Positions 19,783 through 31,913 are shown, counted from the stretch's first letter. The stretch is DNA of 64,000 nucleotides from an uncultured Prochlorococcus sp. (GCA_902527105.1 CABZNT010000001.1:62001-126000), one strand, 5' to 3'. A program made the numbers and translations. Notes: generated from the sequence alone by a model not told the origin.

Positions 19783-20133
19783 TTATTTTTCCAATAAATA
19801 AATTTTTTCTTCACCTATTTTATCTGGCTTTGTTATTTTACATCCTTTATCTTTTTCCATATTACAATCTTTTGTGGCAGGAACAGATTTCCATGTGCAA
19901 ATTTTTTCTTGGGAATCTTCTTTTAAGATATTCCATCCATCATCTAAGTATTCTGAAATACCCTCCTCTCCACAAGAAAACTTTATTTCCATTCTTTTCT
20001 TTTCTAAATTAGATTTATCATCAATAATTTTTTCCATATTATTTATGGGATACTCTTTATTAGTTGATGTCCTGCAAGAAATTAAGAAAATTGCAATTAG
20101 AATTACTAGTGGAAATTCTTTTATTATTTTCAT
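19783..20133 (-). CDS. hypothetical lipoprotein-like protein
   Basis: N-terminal hydrophobic stretch ending LISC (lipobox-like). Confidence 0.6.
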   Translation of the reverse strand: MKIIKEFPLVILIAIFLISCRTSTNKEYPINNMEKIIDDKSNLEKKRMEIKFSCGEEGISEYLDDGWNILKEDSQEKICTWKSVPATKDCNMEKDKGCKITKPDKIGEEKIYLLEK

Positions 20134-20174
20134 TTTTTTTAACTTTTATGATTCTAAATTATTTAAATTATAGT

Positions 20175-20351
20175 TTATTTTGATTCTATTAATTTTAATA
20201 GTTTATCCATTTTATTCATCAAATCTTTTACATCACCTGGCTTCGGTAATATTAGTTCTTCAGTAACTTCTAAATGCATTTTCTTTAAGTTTTGCCTTAA
20301 ATCTTTTAAATGCATTTTTACGTTTTCTTTCTTTTGTTTTATATCAGTCAT
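20175..20351 (-). CDS. 58-aa hypothetical charged protein
   Basis: Hand-translated MTDIKQKKENVKMHLKDLRQNLKKMHLEVTEELILPKPGDVKDLMNKMDKLLKLIESK. Confidence 0.55.
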   Translation of the reverse strand: MTDIKQKKENVKMHLKDLRQNLKKMHLEVTEELILPKPGDVKDLMNKMDKLLKLIESK

Positions 20352-20432
20352 AGAAATAAAAATTTAAACTTTATGAAAGTTAAAGATATTATTATAATAT
20401 TGAATGCTTATTTATAGAAAATAATTCAAAAT

Positions 20433-20870
20433 TCAATTTTTTAAATTTTCTATTTCATAGATTTCTTCGCCACCATAACAAAAATTTGTTGATATCATTT
20501 TTATTTCCTTATTGTTAATACCGGTTATTTTTTTATTTTTGATAATATAATTTTTAGCAAGCGCTTCACAATCTAATTTGTTTTTTGCATGTTTAATAAC
20601 TGGATAAAAATATGCCAATGTAGCAATTACAAACAAAAACATTATTATTAATTTTTTTTCATTTTTAAAAAATTCGTTGGATGTTTTTTTGGCCTTTAAT
20701 ATTTTTATTAGTAATTTATCTGGTAGTCCTATTTGAACAAATAATAATTCTACCCACCATGGAAGATCCTTATCTTTCTTTTTCTTTAAGTTTTCGGAAG
20801 TATTCATTTTCATGGCTTCATAGTTTTGGTTTTTAACCTCTTTAGGATTAGTTGTTTCTTTTTTACTCAT
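20433..20870 (-). CDS. hypothetical protein with one membrane segment
   Basis: 145-aa ORF. Confidence 0.6.
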   Translation of the reverse strand: MSKKETTNPKEVKNQNYEAMKMNTSENLKKKKDKDLPWWVELLFVQIGLPDKLLIKILKAKKTSNEFFKNEKKLIIMFLFVIATLAYFYPVIKHAKNKLDCEALAKNYIIKNKKITGINNKEIKMISTNFCYGGEEIYEIENLKN

Positions 20871-20998
20871 ATCATCGAATGATTTATTTGGAATGTAGAG
20901 GTTTTATTTTGATTTGGAAACTATATTTTTATTTTATAAGTTTTGATTTAATTTATCTATGAATTTTAGTATTGTTAATCTGTATTTAAAAATTTTAA

Positions 20999-21268
20999 AT
21001 GGCAAAAAAAAGAAGAAAGTTAAATAAAGATTTTGAGAGAAAAATATATTCATCAAAAAAAAATGTCGAATTAGTACTAGCAAAAATCTATGATATCGAT
21101 GATGAAGACATACAAAAAGAATATATGAGCGCCTTTAACAAAGTGGTTTACTTATATGATGAATTAAAAGAAGATTACGATCGACAAGGATTTTCTGATA
21201 ATTCTGAAGAACTTCTCACAAGCTATAAAAATGCTTTTAATCTTTTCGAATCAGAATTTGAAATTTAA
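20999..21268 (+). CDS. hypothetical protein
   Basis: 89-aa ORF. Confidence 0.6.
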   Translation: MAKKRRKLNKDFERKIYSSKKNVELVLAKIYDIDDEDIQKEYMSAFNKVVYLYDELKEDYDRQGFSDNSEELLTSYKNAFNLFESEFEI

Positions 21269-21281
21269 ATTCAATTCCTAA

Positions 21282-21488
21282 TTACCGTTTGTGAGGTTTT
21301 ACGGGTATTTCAATTAGCTTTCCTTTTTGGAGATCAGATCTTTTTTCTTTTAAATTTTTAATACATAAGTACACCCTTTTCTCCTTTTCGCAAATTCTTT
21401 TTATTTTGTAGTCAGTAAGTGAGAATGATTCATTAATTAATGAAAAAAAGGCCAATAAAAACATAGAAAAATTTAATACCAATTTCAT
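21282..21488 (-). CDS. small secreted hypothetical protein
   Basis: Signal-peptide-like N terminus. Confidence 0.55.
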   Translation of the reverse strand: MKLVLNFSMFLLAFFSLINESFSLTDYKIKRICEKEKRVYLCIKNLKEKRSDLQKGKLIEIPVKPHKR

Positions 21489-21528
21489 TTGTTCTCTCCT
21501 GACTATTTTCTAGTTATCTTTAATTAAA

Positions 21529-21807
21529 TTACTTTCTATTATAAATATCTATAATTTCTTTTAATTCATTTTTACTTAAGTCTGTTGAAATAAAAACTTC
21601 TTGGGCTGTTTTACCCTTTCTTGCTATTGCTTTATATCCATTTATAGTTTTCACTGACAATCTAATTATCAATTTAGAGGATCTTCCCCTGGCTCTTGAA
21701 ATAGCAGCTGGAGTTATTGTCTTGATATTAATGTCCAGAGCTAACTTTTGGAGTATTGGTATTAAACCTTCTATATTTGTACTATGATTTAAAACTAACC
21801 TTCCCAA
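21529..21807 (-). CDS. DUF2103-like protein
   Basis: GRLVLNHSTNIEGLIPIL...ITPAAISRARGRSSKLIIRLSV. Confidence 0.7.
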   Translation of the reverse strand: MGRLVLNHSTNIEGLIPILQKLALDINIKTITPAAISRARGRSSKLIIRLSVKTINGYKAIARKGKTAQEVFISTDLSKNELKEIIDIYNRK

Positions 21808-21923
21808 TTTAGATTTTTCTTCATTATATTGAGATAATTTTGTTTCTGAGAAATTAATTTTAAACTTTAGAATGATTAAAAATTTTGAAGTTCTGTTATA
21901 TTTATATTAGCGATTTAAATTTA

Positions 21924-22025
21924 ATGATCTTTCAAATAGGTTGGGCAGCATTAGCTGCAATTTTTACTTTTTCAATTGCCATGGTTGTTTGGGGAAGAAA
22001 TGGTGATGGTTCCATTGATGTATGA
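21924..22025 (+). CDS. petN: cytochrome b6f complex subunit PetN
   Basis: [33 protein letters not shown], hand-translated. Confidence 0.95.
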   Translation: MIFQIGWAALAAIFTFSIAMVVWGRNGDGSIDV

Positions 22026-22162
22026 TTTCATTTTTAACTTATGAAGTCTATTTAAGTAAATTTCTCATCCTTACATCGTTCCTTTTACTTATACTCATAA
22101 CATTTGCTGTAATTTATATATCCTATGTCTCTTGGAAAGATAAAAAAAGATTAAAAAAATAA
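22022..22162 (+). CDS. 46-aa membrane peptide overlapping petN stop
   Basis: [50 protein letters not shown] overlap with petN. Confidence 0.65.
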   Translation: MISFLTYEVYLSKFLILTSFLLLILITFAVIYISYVSWKDKKRLKK

Positions 22163-22166
22163 AGTA

Positions 22167-22823
22167 TTATTGTTTTTGTTCTTTTTTCTTGTCTTTACTC
22201 CTTAGCTCTTCAATTAATTCTTTTGCTTGTTGCATTTTTGATATACTACTTTTATAAATCCCGATATCTTTTTCTCCTTTATTAGCAGATAAGTTTAATT
22301 TTTCAAAAATATCAGAAATCATCTTATTTGTCTCTGATTCATCTTTCTCTTTTAGATCTTTGGCGTTTGAAATTAATATATATATAGCTAAGTTTAAAAT
22401 CCTTGAGGGATAAAGTTTAGAATTGCTTTTTTCTACTAATAATTTCAAAATATCGTTAGCTGTTTTATTCTTGAATTCCTTTTGCGATTTTTGAGATATT
22501 TCATTAATGTTCTTTGCTTCAAAATTTGTAGAACTGCATAAAGATTCAAAAAGAAGATCTAAATGTTTCACAGGTTTGTATCCTTTCATAAATTCTTTAA
22601 ATGTTTCGGTGAGACCGATACAAAAGAGATACTCTTGCTTAAAGTCATTTTGATGGTTTAGAAGATTAAGTTCGACTAGCATTTCATCAACTATTCTTTT
22701 ATATAAACCTGGAATGACATAAGGGAATTTTTCATGAAATAACTTTTTGCTATCTGAAACAGTCAATTTTTCTTTCAATTTTTTATATGTAAACCTTAAT
22801 AAGGTTAGCGTATGTTGACTCAA
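22167..22823 (-). CDS. thf1: photosystem II biogenesis protein Psb29/Thf1
   Basis: [27 protein letters not shown] motif. Confidence 0.93.
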   Translation of the reverse strand: MSQHTLTLLRFTYKKLKEKLTVSDSKKLFHEKFPYVIPGLYKRIVDEMLVELNLLNHQNDFKQEYLFCIGLTETFKEFMKGYKPVKHLDLLFESLCSSTNFEAKNINEISQKSQKEFKNKTANDILKLLVEKSNSKLYPSRILNLAIYILISNAKDLKEKDESETNKMISDIFEKLNLSANKGEKDIGIYKSSISKMQQAKELIEELRSKDKKKEQKQ

Positions 22824-22858
22824 TATCGTTAATATCTAATAAACAGATAAATATTATT

Positions 22859-23446
22859 ATGATCCCTTTAGTATTAGAAGAATCGGGCGGAAGTGAAAGA
22901 GTCTTTGATATTTATTCGAGACTATTAAGAGAAAGAATAATTTTTTTGGGTGAACAAGTTACTAGTGAAACTGCTAATAGAATTGTTGCTCAATTATTGT
23001 TCCTCGAAGCAGAGGATCCAGATAAGGATATTTATATGTATATAAATTCACCAGGCGGATCTGTATACGATGGATTGGGTATCTTTGACACAATGCAACA
23101 TGTTAAGCCTGACATTCATACAGTTTGTGTAGGCTTAGCAGCTAGTATGGGTGCATTTTTGCTTGCGGCAGGCACTAAAGGTAAAAGAAGCAGCCTTAGA
23201 CACTCAAGAATAATGATTCACCAACCCCTTGGTGGTGCTAGGGGACAAGCCAGTGATATAAGGATTCAAGCTGATGAAATTTTATTCTTAAAAGAGCGCC
23301 TTAATAATGAATTGTCAGAAAGAACAGGAAAGGATTATGACACTATCAAAGAAGATACTGATAGAGATTTTTATATGTCCCCAAACGAAGCAGTTGAGTA
23401 CGGTTTAATTGATCTAGTATTAGATAAGAAACCTATTAAAGTCTAA
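22859..23446 (+). CDS. clpP: ATP-dependent Clp protease proteolytic subunit
   Basis: AASMGAFLL serine region, [15 protein letters not shown] histidine region. Confidence 0.96.
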   Translation: MIPLVLEESGGSERVFDIYSRLLRERIIFLGEQVTSETANRIVAQLLFLEAEDPDKDIYMYINSPGGSVYDGLGIFDTMQHVKPDIHTVCVGLAASMGAFLLAAGTKGKRSSLRHSRIMIHQPLGGARGQASDIRIQADEILFLKERLNNELSERTGKDYDTIKEDTDRDFYMSPNEAVEYGLIDLVLDKKPIKV

Positions 23447-25356
23447 CCTAATAATTGAGGTGTTCTCTCTTTCTCAGGAATTTTAGTGAATTCGGAAAGA
23501 ATACTTACAAATTCATCGCCATCTAATGTTTCTTTTTCGATTAGTAAATCTACTATCTTATCCATAGCTTCTCTATTTTTGCTTACTATATCGTAAGTTT
23601 CTTTATAACATTCCTTAACCATTAACCTTACACTTTCATCTATTTGTTTAGAGATTGAATCAGATACTTCACTTCTAGTCATTAAATCTCTACCAACAAA
23701 AACTTCTTGATTACCACTTTCTAAAGCTATCGGACCTAAATTACTCATCCCAAATCTGGTAACCATTTGACGAGCCATTGAAGCAACTTGTTGAAAATCA
23801 CCTCCCGCTCCAGTTGTAATCTCACCTTTTCCAAAAACTACATCTTCAGCAGCTCTACCTCCTAAGGCACCCATTATCCTGGCTTTTAGTTGAGCTCTGC
23901 TGACAAGGGTTTGTTCATCGTCTGGGGTAAACCAAGTTAATCCTTTAGCTTGACCTCTAGGAATGACGGTTACTTTTTGAACAGGATCATGAGCTTTTAC
24001 AAGTGATCCTATAAGAGCATGACCAACTTCATGATAAGCAATTAACCTCTTGCTTCTACCATCGGTTAATGGAGAACCTTCCATTCCTGCAACTATCCTA
24101 TCTACAGAGTCATCGATTTCTGAAATACTTATAGAGTCTTTTCTTCTCCTTGCGGTTAATATAGCAGCCTCATTTAATAAATTTGCTAAATCTGCTCCAG
24201 TAAAACCTGGTGTTCTTCTCGCAATGCTTTCAAGTGTTAAATCCTCTTGAAGCTTCTTATTCCTAGCATGAACTTCCAATATTGATAGTCTGCCCTTGAT
24301 ATCAGGTGCATCTACAGTTACCTGTCTATCAAATCTGCCAGGTCTCATTAAAGCTGAGTCTAGAACATCAGGCCTGTTTGTGGCTGCAATTATTATTATC
24401 CCACTATTGCCTTCGAAGCCATCCATTTCAGTAAGTAATTGGTTGAGAGTTTGTTCTCTCTCGTCATTACCTCCACCAATACCTGCACCTCTTTGCCTTC
24501 CGACAGCATCGATTTCATCAATAAAAATTAGACAAGGACTATTCTCCTTAGCTCTTTTAAAAAGGTCTCTAACTCTACTAGCACCAACACCGACAAACAT
24601 TTCAACAAATTCAGAACCTGATAATGAGAAGAATGGTACACCTGCTTCACCTGCAATAGCTTTTGCTAAAAGGGTTTTACCCGTACCAGGAGGTCCTACC
24701 AATAAAACACCTTTCGGAATCCTTGCTCCTACAGATGTAAATTTTTCTGGTTTTTTCAGAAAAGTGACAACCTCTTGCAAATCCTGTTTGGCTTCATTAA
24801 CACCTGCAACATCATCAAAAACAACTCCTGTTTCAGCTTCCATTGCAAATCTTGCCTTTGTTTTTCCAAATTGCATTGCTTGGCCAGGACCTCCAGGCAT
24901 ACCATTTGATCTCCTCGCTAACAAAATTAAACCTCCAATTAAGATAGCTGGGAAGAGTAAATTTCCCAAAATTCCTAATGCAGGCGGGGCTGTTTTAACA
25001 GGATGAATATCAAAGCTTATTCCTTCGTTTTTTAAAATATTTATAAGTTCTGGTGTTAATCCGGGAAGATCTACGCGCAACCTTTGAACTTTATTATCTA
25101 AATCCGAATCTATTGTTTCTATTACTGCATTTCTGCCTCCCTCAAAAATATCAACCGATGTAACCCTCCCAGAATTAATATAATCTAAAAATCTACCATA
25201 ACTAACTCTTGCTACCGCAGAATTTTTTGGTGCAACAGTAGTCCCATTAGATTTAAATGAATCAACATTGCTCGAAGATAAAAATTGGTAGGAAAGTGCT
25301 ATTACTAAAAGTATAGGTAAAGCCCATAAAATTAATGTTTTAAATTTCTGATTCAT
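23443..25356 (-). CDS. ftsH: ATP-dependent zinc metalloprotease FtsH
   Basis: AAA Walker [19 protein letters not shown]; likely start [11 protein letters not shown] at 25356 rather than 25479. Confidence 0.95.
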   Translation of the reverse strand: MNQKFKTLILWALPILLVIALSYQFLSSSNVDSFKSNGTTVAPKNSAVARVSYGRFLDYINSGRVTSVDIFEGGRNAVIETIDSDLDNKVQRLRVDLPGLTPELINILKNEGISFDIHPVKTAPPALGILGNLLFPAILIGGLILLARRSNGMPGGPGQAMQFGKTKARFAMEAETGVVFDDVAGVNEAKQDLQEVVTFLKKPEKFTSVGARIPKGVLLVGPPGTGKTLLAKAIAGEAGVPFFSLSGSEFVEMFVGVGASRVRDLFKRAKENSPCLIFIDEIDAVGRQRGAGIGGGNDEREQTLNQLLTEMDGFEGNSGIIIIAATNRPDVLDSALMRPGRFDRQVTVDAPDIKGRLSILEVHARNKKLQEDLTLESIARRTPGFTGADLANLLNEAAILTARRRKDSISISEIDDSVDRIVAGMEGSPLTDGRSKRLIAYHEVGHALIGSLVKAHDPVQKVTVIPRGQAKGLTWFTPDDEQTLVSRAQLKARIMGALGGRAAEDVVFGKGEITTGAGGDFQQVASMARQMVTRFGMSNLGPIALESGNQEVFVGRDLMTRSEVSDSISKQIDESVRLMVKECYKETYDIVSKNREAMDKIVDLLIEKETLDGDEFVSILSEFTKIPEKERTPQLLG

Positions 25357-25462
25357 TAATTTGTAGATGTTAATTATAAGATTGTAGAATGAATCAATGC
25401 ATTTCGTTGATATTTTCTCTAACTTTATGCTTATACTACCCTTGAATGTATCCAATTTATAA

Positions 25463-25672
25463 ATGAAATTTGAGATCAAAGATAAGGTTAAGTTGATTGC
25501 GCCAGTCTCTTACTTGAAGACTTCAGATAATATGCCGATGTTAAGACCGCCTGATCTTGTGGCAATTGATGAAATTGGGGAAATCCTATCAATTAAATCC
25601 CCAGATACTGTTGAAGTAAAGTTTAGAAGAGGTTCTTTTTTAATCGATATTGATAAGATTGAAAAAAACTAA
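25463..25672 (+). CDS. sipA: SipA-like (NblS-interacting) DUF3148 protein
   Basis: [18 protein letters not shown]...[18 protein letters not shown]. Confidence 0.85.
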   Translation: MKFEIKDKVKLIAPVSYLKTSDNMPMLRPPDLVAIDEIGEILSIKSPDTVEVKFRRGSFLIDIDKIEKN

Positions 25673-25673
25673 C

Positions 25674-26906
25674 TTAAAAATTTTTCTTCCACCTATTAGA
25701 AATTTCTAAACATATTTTTTTATTTCCCGAAATACTCAGAAAAGGTTTTGAAAAATACTTATAAAATAATTTAAGAATGTCTAACGAAGATATTTCCTCT
25801 ATTTTTGAATTTAAATCGATCTCAGAAATTGGTGAGATACCATAACTAATTAATTGTATCTTTCTCTGTAAAATTTCATCTAGTGATTGATTCCCTAATA
25901 AAAAAGAACCTTTTAGTTTTTCTTTTGCTAAAAATATTTCACCATCAGTCAACGGATTAAAAAGTAAATTTTTCCATAGTATTGATAAAAGTTCAAAAGC
26001 AAAAAGTGCATGTTTATTAGATACAGATAAATAAATTAAAAATGGGGCATTACCACTCCTAATGGGATAATAGACACCTAGATCGTAAGTGATACCATGA
26101 TTTTCTCTAAAAAGTTTAAATAAAGCAGCGCTCATTCCATAAGATAAATATGACTCCAAAACCTTAAGTGGTAAATATTCACTACTTCTTCGCGAGCAAG
26201 TTTGGTCCCCCATCATTATTATTGTTTGATTTGAATCATTATTATTGAAATCAAATCTATTTTTAGGACTTAAATCGTGATTTATGTCTCTTGATTTTTT
26301 TTCTGAGGGTTTTTTTTCTAAGTGTTTTTTTTCTAATGTTTCTATATTTACGCCATTTATTTCTAAATTATTCGAAATTAAATACTTATCTCGACTTTTG
26401 AAATTTTTAAACTCAAGCAAAACATCTTCATAGGTAATCTTTGGGACATCATTTGCATTGCCATTTGTATTAAAGGCATAAGGATGATTTGAGTAAACAA
26501 TTCTTCTCCAGTTTTCAAAACAAATATTAAATGAATTCTCTTTCTCTTTTTTTATAAGATTAATTGTGGATTTTTTTACTTTTTGAAATTCAATTTCTAA
26601 GAGAGTTGGTTGGTTAATTATTAAATCTAATAAAGGGAATAATTTGCTGAAATGTTCATTTAAGGATTTAATACTTATTGAAATACCGTCTTCAAATACT
26701 TCTTGATTTAATTCTGCTCCAAAGGACTCAATATACTCCGAAAGAGTCAAATTATTAAAACCCTCACATCCTCTGGTAAGTAATGAACTTAGGATCTTGT
26801 TTATACCTTTTTTGCCAATGCTATCCACATCACTGCCTCCTTTAATCCAAATTGAAGCAGTTGAAAAATTCCTTTTTTTATTATTTAAAAAATATCTTTT
26901 TAACAT
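25674..26906 (-). CDS. M16 family peptidase-like protein lacking HxxEH
   Basis: M16 fold resemblance; catalytic HxxEH absent. Confidence 0.85.
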   Translation of the reverse strand: MLKRYFLNNKKRNFSTASIWIKGGSDVDSIGKKGINKILSSLLTRGCEGFNNLTLSEYIESFGAELNQEVFEDGISISIKSLNEHFSKLFPLLDLIINQPTLLEIEFQKVKKSTINLIKKEKENSFNICFENWRRIVYSNHPYAFNTNGNANDVPKITYEDVLLEFKNFKSRDKYLISNNLEINGVNIETLEKKHLEKKPSEKKSRDINHDLSPKNRFDFNNNDSNQTIIMMGDQTCSRRSSEYLPLKVLESYLSYGMSAALFKLFRENHGITYDLGVYYPIRSGNAPFLIYLSVSNKHALFAFELLSILWKNLLFNPLTDGEIFLAKEKLKGSFLLGNQSLDEILQRKIQLISYGISPISEIDLNSKIEEISSLDILKLFYKYFSKPFLSISGNKKICLEISNRWKKNF

Positions 26907-28150
26907 TTACCAGGTGATGCAACTAAAGTGAATTTTTCTCCATTTATATATTCCATGATTTCTTTGAAGTTATCTAAGTCATTCCAATATTCTAAATGAC
27001 TCTCTAAATTATTGATTGAAGATTTTCTCCCCCAAAGAAGTTCATTTCCAAAGAATGAAGAGAGTTGTGTAGATGTCTCTAAATTAAAGATATAATTACT
27101 TTTCACAATATTGATTGCTTTTTTTATTTCATCTAAAGCCAATGCTTTACTATTTGACATCTCATCTATTGTTTTATTAATTTGCTTTTCTACTAAATCA
27201 ATATCTTTGGACTCGCAACTTGCTTCTATTATAAATAATCCGCCTAATTCTCCAGCATTTACATCTACATATACCGATTCAACAAGATTTCTATCTTCTT
27301 TTAAAATTTTTACTAATCTGCTGTTTCTTCCAACAGAGAGAATTGATGCTAATATCTCTAGTCCAATAATTTTTTTTTGATCATTTAGGTTTGGGATAAA
27401 CCAAGCCATAAATATTCTTGAAAACTCTAAATTCTCAAACTTAACTAACTCCCTACCATTCCTAATTTTTAAAGAAGGTTTATTTTTAAAATTTATTAAA
27501 TTTGGACTTTTTTTTATTCCAGATAGGTCACTTTTTTCAAAAATTTTATAAATTTCTTCTGAGAGATTACCAGCAATTGCAATACACATTTTTTCGGTAG
27601 TGTAATGTTGGCTATGAAATTTCACAAGGTCATTAATCTCTAAGTTCTTAATACTTTGTTCAGTTCCTAGAATCGAGTTGGCATAATTCTGACTTAACCA
27701 AACTCTTTTCAAAAAATAATTAAATAATCTTTCTTCAGGCTGATCATTTTGTTGTTTTATTTCATCAATAACTACCCCTTTTTCTTTTATAAATTCATCA
27801 GGATTAAAATCTGGAGCAACGACAATATTTGTCAAAAGAGCAAGTGATTCTTTAAAGTTACTGGGTGGAACTAAGACATGGTAATGTACATCATCATAAC
27901 CTGTTGAAGCGTTACTTAACCCGCCGAGTGATTCAATTTTATGGTCAAACTCTCCTGGCATTATTTTGTTAGATCCTTTAAAAATCATATGTTCTAGAAA
28001 ATGAGCAGTGCCGTTTTTATCAACATCCTCAAATGAAGAACCTGCTTTGCACCAAATATCAATGCTTATAAGCGGCAATTCTTTATTATCCACAAACACA
28101 CATTTAGTTTTGCTTGAATGGGTGTAGTAATTAACTTCTGCTACGTTCAT
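26900..28150 (-). CDS. M16 family zinc peptidase
   Basis: HFLEHMIFKG zinc motif. Confidence 0.93.
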   Translation of the reverse strand: MNVAEVNYYTHSSKTKCVFVDNKELPLISIDIWCKAGSSFEDVDKNGTAHFLEHMIFKGSNKIMPGEFDHKIESLGGLSNASTGYDDVHYHVLVPPSNFKESLALLTNIVVAPDFNPDEFIKEKGVVIDEIKQQNDQPEERLFNYFLKRVWLSQNYANSILGTEQSIKNLEINDLVKFHSQHYTTEKMCIAIAGNLSEEIYKIFEKSDLSGIKKSPNLINFKNKPSLKIRNGRELVKFENLEFSRIFMAWFIPNLNDQKKIIGLEILASILSVGRNSRLVKILKEDRNLVESVYVDVNAGELGGLFIIEASCESKDIDLVEKQINKTIDEMSNSKALALDEIKKAINIVKSNYIFNLETSTQLSSFFGNELLWGRKSSINNLESHLEYWNDLDNFKEIMEYINGEKFTLVASPGKC

Positions 28151-28167
28151 TTCGGTTCTTTCTTTAA

Positions 28168-28916
<749 letters not shown>

Positions 28917-28917
<1 letters not shown>

Positions 28918-29831
28918 TGAAATTAAAAATTTTAAAAAATTTATTTATTTATTTTTTATTATTTACACCAATATCTCTTGGGGTTATTTCCTGTTCTGGA
29001 AATAATAAATCTAGTTCAAAATTTAAAGAGGAAATAACGTCAGATTTCATACCTCCAATTACAGCTGTTGCCGCACTAGGTCAACTTTCTCCTGCGGGAG
29101 AGATTAGGCAGTTGGCAGCTCCAATAAGTCAGTTTGGCTCTTCTCCCCGAATTGTCGAAATTTTAGTAAGTGAAGGAGATTTCGTAAAAAAAGGTGATAT
29201 CCTGGCAATCTTCGAAAATAGAGAAAAATTAATTGCTGATCTTGAAAGAAATGAAAATCTAATTAATAATATCAACGAAGAAATTACCCTTAAGAAAGAT
29301 CAAATTCAAAGGTATGAGTTAGCTTTGATCAAAGATGCATATTCTTTTGTAGAGCTTGCACAGAGAAAAGATGAATTTTTAAAATTGCAAAAACAGAAAA
29401 TAAACCTTATCGGAGATCAAAAAAATATCAAGATAGATCTATTTAATTCAAAACTAAGGAGTCCAATTGATGGTTTTATACTTGGAATAAATACTAGAGT
29501 TGGTGAGAGGCCTCAAAATGAAGGGATTTTGGATATTGGTTCTAGTCAAAAAATGGAAGCTTTGATAGAGGTTTATGAATCTGACATCGATAGAGTCTTT
29601 ATCTCTCAGAATGTTGAATTGAGCAGTGAGAATGGCGGTTTCCAAAAAAATCTTAAGGGAAAGGTGATTAGGATTAGTCCTCAGGTAAAACAAAGAAAAG
29701 TTTTTTCGACTGATCCAACAGGCGATGCTGATTCGCGAATTATCGAGGTACTAGTAAAACTAGATCAAGATTCTATAGATATCGTTCAAAATTATGCTGG
29801 AATGAAAGTGATTGCAAAATTTATTCCCTAA
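28917..29831 (+). CDS. devB: ABC exporter membrane fusion protein, DevB-like
   Basis: HlyD-type biotinyl-lipoyl-like region; operon with DevC/DevA. Confidence 0.88.
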
Positions 29832-31003
29832 TGAGTTTTTCTTTTTTTAAATTTAGAAAAATACCATTAGCTTGGTTGTTATTAACTAGACAACCATTAA
29901 GGCTAGCAGTTGCAATAGCTGGAATAAGTTTTGCAGGGATTTTGATGTTTATGCAATTAGGTTTTAGAGATGGTTTATTTGACACGAGCGTAACTATTCA
30001 TAAACTTCTAGATGCTGATCTTGTTTTGATAAGTCCCAGATCAAAAAGCTCTATAAGCATGAGTGGATTCCCAAAAAGAAGGTTAATTCAAACTCTTGCA
30101 GTAGGAGATGTTGAAAAAACTGCTCCCGTTAATCTAAATTATTTACTTTGGAGAAATCCCGAAAACCTTAAAACTAGATCAATACTTGCACTAGGTTTTA
30201 ATCCCTCCGATTCACTTCTTTTAGATGAGGGATTCTCAAAGAAAGCTTATAAATTAAGAAATCCATCAAGAGTTCTTTTCGACAAACTATCTAGACCTGA
30301 ATTTGGACCGATTGAAAAATGGTTCTTGTCTGAAAAAAAAGTTGAGACTGAGGTTGCGGGAAAGAGGGTAATTGTTGAGGGCCTTGTGGAGTTGGGGCCA
30401 TCCTTTGGTGCAGATGGTAATTTGATAACTAGTCGAGAAACCTTCTTAAGACTTTTTCCTGCTAACCCTCCTGGCAGTATAGAAATTGGTTTGGTAAAGC
30501 TAAAAAAAGGATCTGATCCTGAATTAATTTCAAGGATATTAAATAACTCACTCCCAAATGATGTTAGGGTTCTTACAAAAAAACAATTTATTGAATTTGA
30601 AAAGAATTATTGGAAAAATAGTACTGCAATAGGTTTTATATTTAGCTTGGGAGCCTTGATGGGTTTTGTTGTAGGGTGTGTTGTCGTTTATCAAATTCTT
30701 TATAGTGACGTTACAGATCACCTTCCAGAGTACGCCACTTTATTGGCAATGGGGTATAGACTCAAGTCCCTTTTCTTCGTCGTAGCTAGAGAGGGTTTTT
30801 TGTTGGCATTGTTTGGTTATTTACCTGCTTATTTCTCTGGTCAAATACTTTACTCAGTTATAAGAAGTTCTACTAAACTCCCAATAATAATGGACGCAGA
30901 TAAAACTATTTTAATTTTCGTATTAGTTTTAGTTATGTGCATGGGTTCAGCTGCTGTTGCGATGCGTAAATTAGTTGACGCTGATCCCGCCGAAATTTTT
31001 TAA
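29831..31003 (+). CDS. devC: ABC exporter permease, DevC-like
   Basis: FtsX-like permease RKIPLAWLLLTRQPLRLAVAIAGISFAGILMFMQLGFRDGLF. Confidence 0.92.
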   Translation: MSFSFFKFRKIPLAWLLLTRQPLRLAVAIAGISFAGILMFMQLGFRDGLFDTSVTIHKLLDADLVLISPRSKSSISMSGFPKRRLIQTLAVGDVEKTAPVNLNYLLWRNPENLKTRSILALGFNPSDSLLLDEGFSKKAYKLRNPSRVLFDKLSRPEFGPIEKWFLSEKKVETEVAGKRVIVEGLVELGPSFGADGNLITSRETFLRLFPANPPGSIEIGLVKLKKGSDPELISRILNNSLPNDVRVLTKKQFIEFEKNYWKNSTAIGFIFSLGALMGFVVGCVVVYQILYSDVTDHLPEYATLLAMGYRLKSLFFVVAREGFLLALFGYLPAYFSGQILYSVIRSSTKLPIIMDADKTILIFVLVLVMCMGSAAVAMRKLVDADPAEIF

Positions 31004-31016
31004 CAATTAAAGATAA

Positions 31017-31745
31017 ATGGTTAAAGCTAATAAATCAAAAAATAATTTTAAAAACCTTAAAACAGTCTCAATAAATAATTTGAGTCACTTTTACGGAAAA
31101 AATGAGAATAAAAAACAAGTTCTTAATGACGTTAATTTAAATATTGATAAAGGAGAATTAGTTCTTTTAAAAGGACCTTCTGGATGTGGTAAAACAACTC
31201 TTTTAACATTAATAGGTGCCTTGAGAACCTGTCAAAGTGGAGATTTAACTGTATTAAATAATCAGTTAAATGGAGCATCAAGGAAAACGCGTCAGATTCT
31301 TAGAAGAAGTATTGGAATGATTTTTCAAGGTCACAATCTTCTGAGATGTTTAACAGCAGAACAAAATGTCCAGATGGGCGCCGATTTAATAAAAGGTTTA
31401 ACGTATTTGCAAAGACGTGAAATAGCACGGAATTGGTTGTCAGCAGTAGGATTAGAAGAACATCATAAAAAGTTGCCAAATGACTTATCTGGTGGGCAGA
31501 AACAGAGAGTAGCAATTGCTCGAGCTTTATCTGCTAACCCAAAACTTTTATTAGCTGATGAGCCCACTTCTGCTTTAGATAGCGTCACAGGAAGAGAAAT
31601 AGTAACCCTTTTAAGAAAACTAGCAAAAGAGCAAAATTGTTCTGTACTTATGGTGACGCATGATCCAAGAATTTCTGATATGGCTGATAGGATATTAAAT
31701 ATGGAAGATGGTAAAATATATAGTGCCCATAGTGAGCTAATATAA
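31017..31745 (+). CDS. devA: ABC exporter ATP-binding protein, DevA-like
   Basis: Walker A GPSGCGKTTLL, LSGGQKQRVAIARAL. Confidence 0.93.
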   Translation: MVKANKSKNNFKNLKTVSINNLSHFYGKNENKKQVLNDVNLNIDKGELVLLKGPSGCGKTTLLTLIGALRTCQSGDLTVLNNQLNGASRKTRQILRRSIGMIFQGHNLLRCLTAEQNVQMGADLIKGLTYLQRREIARNWLSAVGLEEHHKKLPNDLSGGQKQRVAIARALSANPKLLLADEPTSALDSVTGREIVTLLRKLAKEQNCSVLMVTHDPRISDMADRILNMEDGKIYSAHSELI

Positions 31746-31763
31746 TTAAAAGTTAAAAATTTC

Positions 31764-31913
31764 ATGTCTAAGAGAAGGAATCTAAAAAAAGAAAAGCAGG
31801 AACGTAATCGAGCCTATGCTAGAAAATTCAAAAAAAGGAAATTAAGAACTGATGGAAGACCTGATGGTGGAAATGTTACAGGTACAGCAAATAATGGCGG
31901 TGCAGCTGATTAG
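31764..31913 (+). CDS. 49-aa highly basic hypothetical protein with Gly/Asn tail
   Basis: Hand-translated MSKRRNLKKEKQERNRAYARKFKKRKLRTDGRPDGGNVTGTANNGGAAD. Confidence 0.6.
   Translation: MSKRRNLKKEKQERNRAYARKFKKRKLRTDGRPDGGNVTGTANNGGAAD

Noticed and set aside
24296-25006. 236-aa antisense ORF within ftsH
   Set aside because: Opposes a highly conserved gene; composition follows the reverse of FtsH codons.
25357-25479. N-terminal 41-aa extension of FtsH
   Set aside because: Overlaps the divergent sipA gene and its upstream region; [11 protein letters not shown] is the typical FtsH start.
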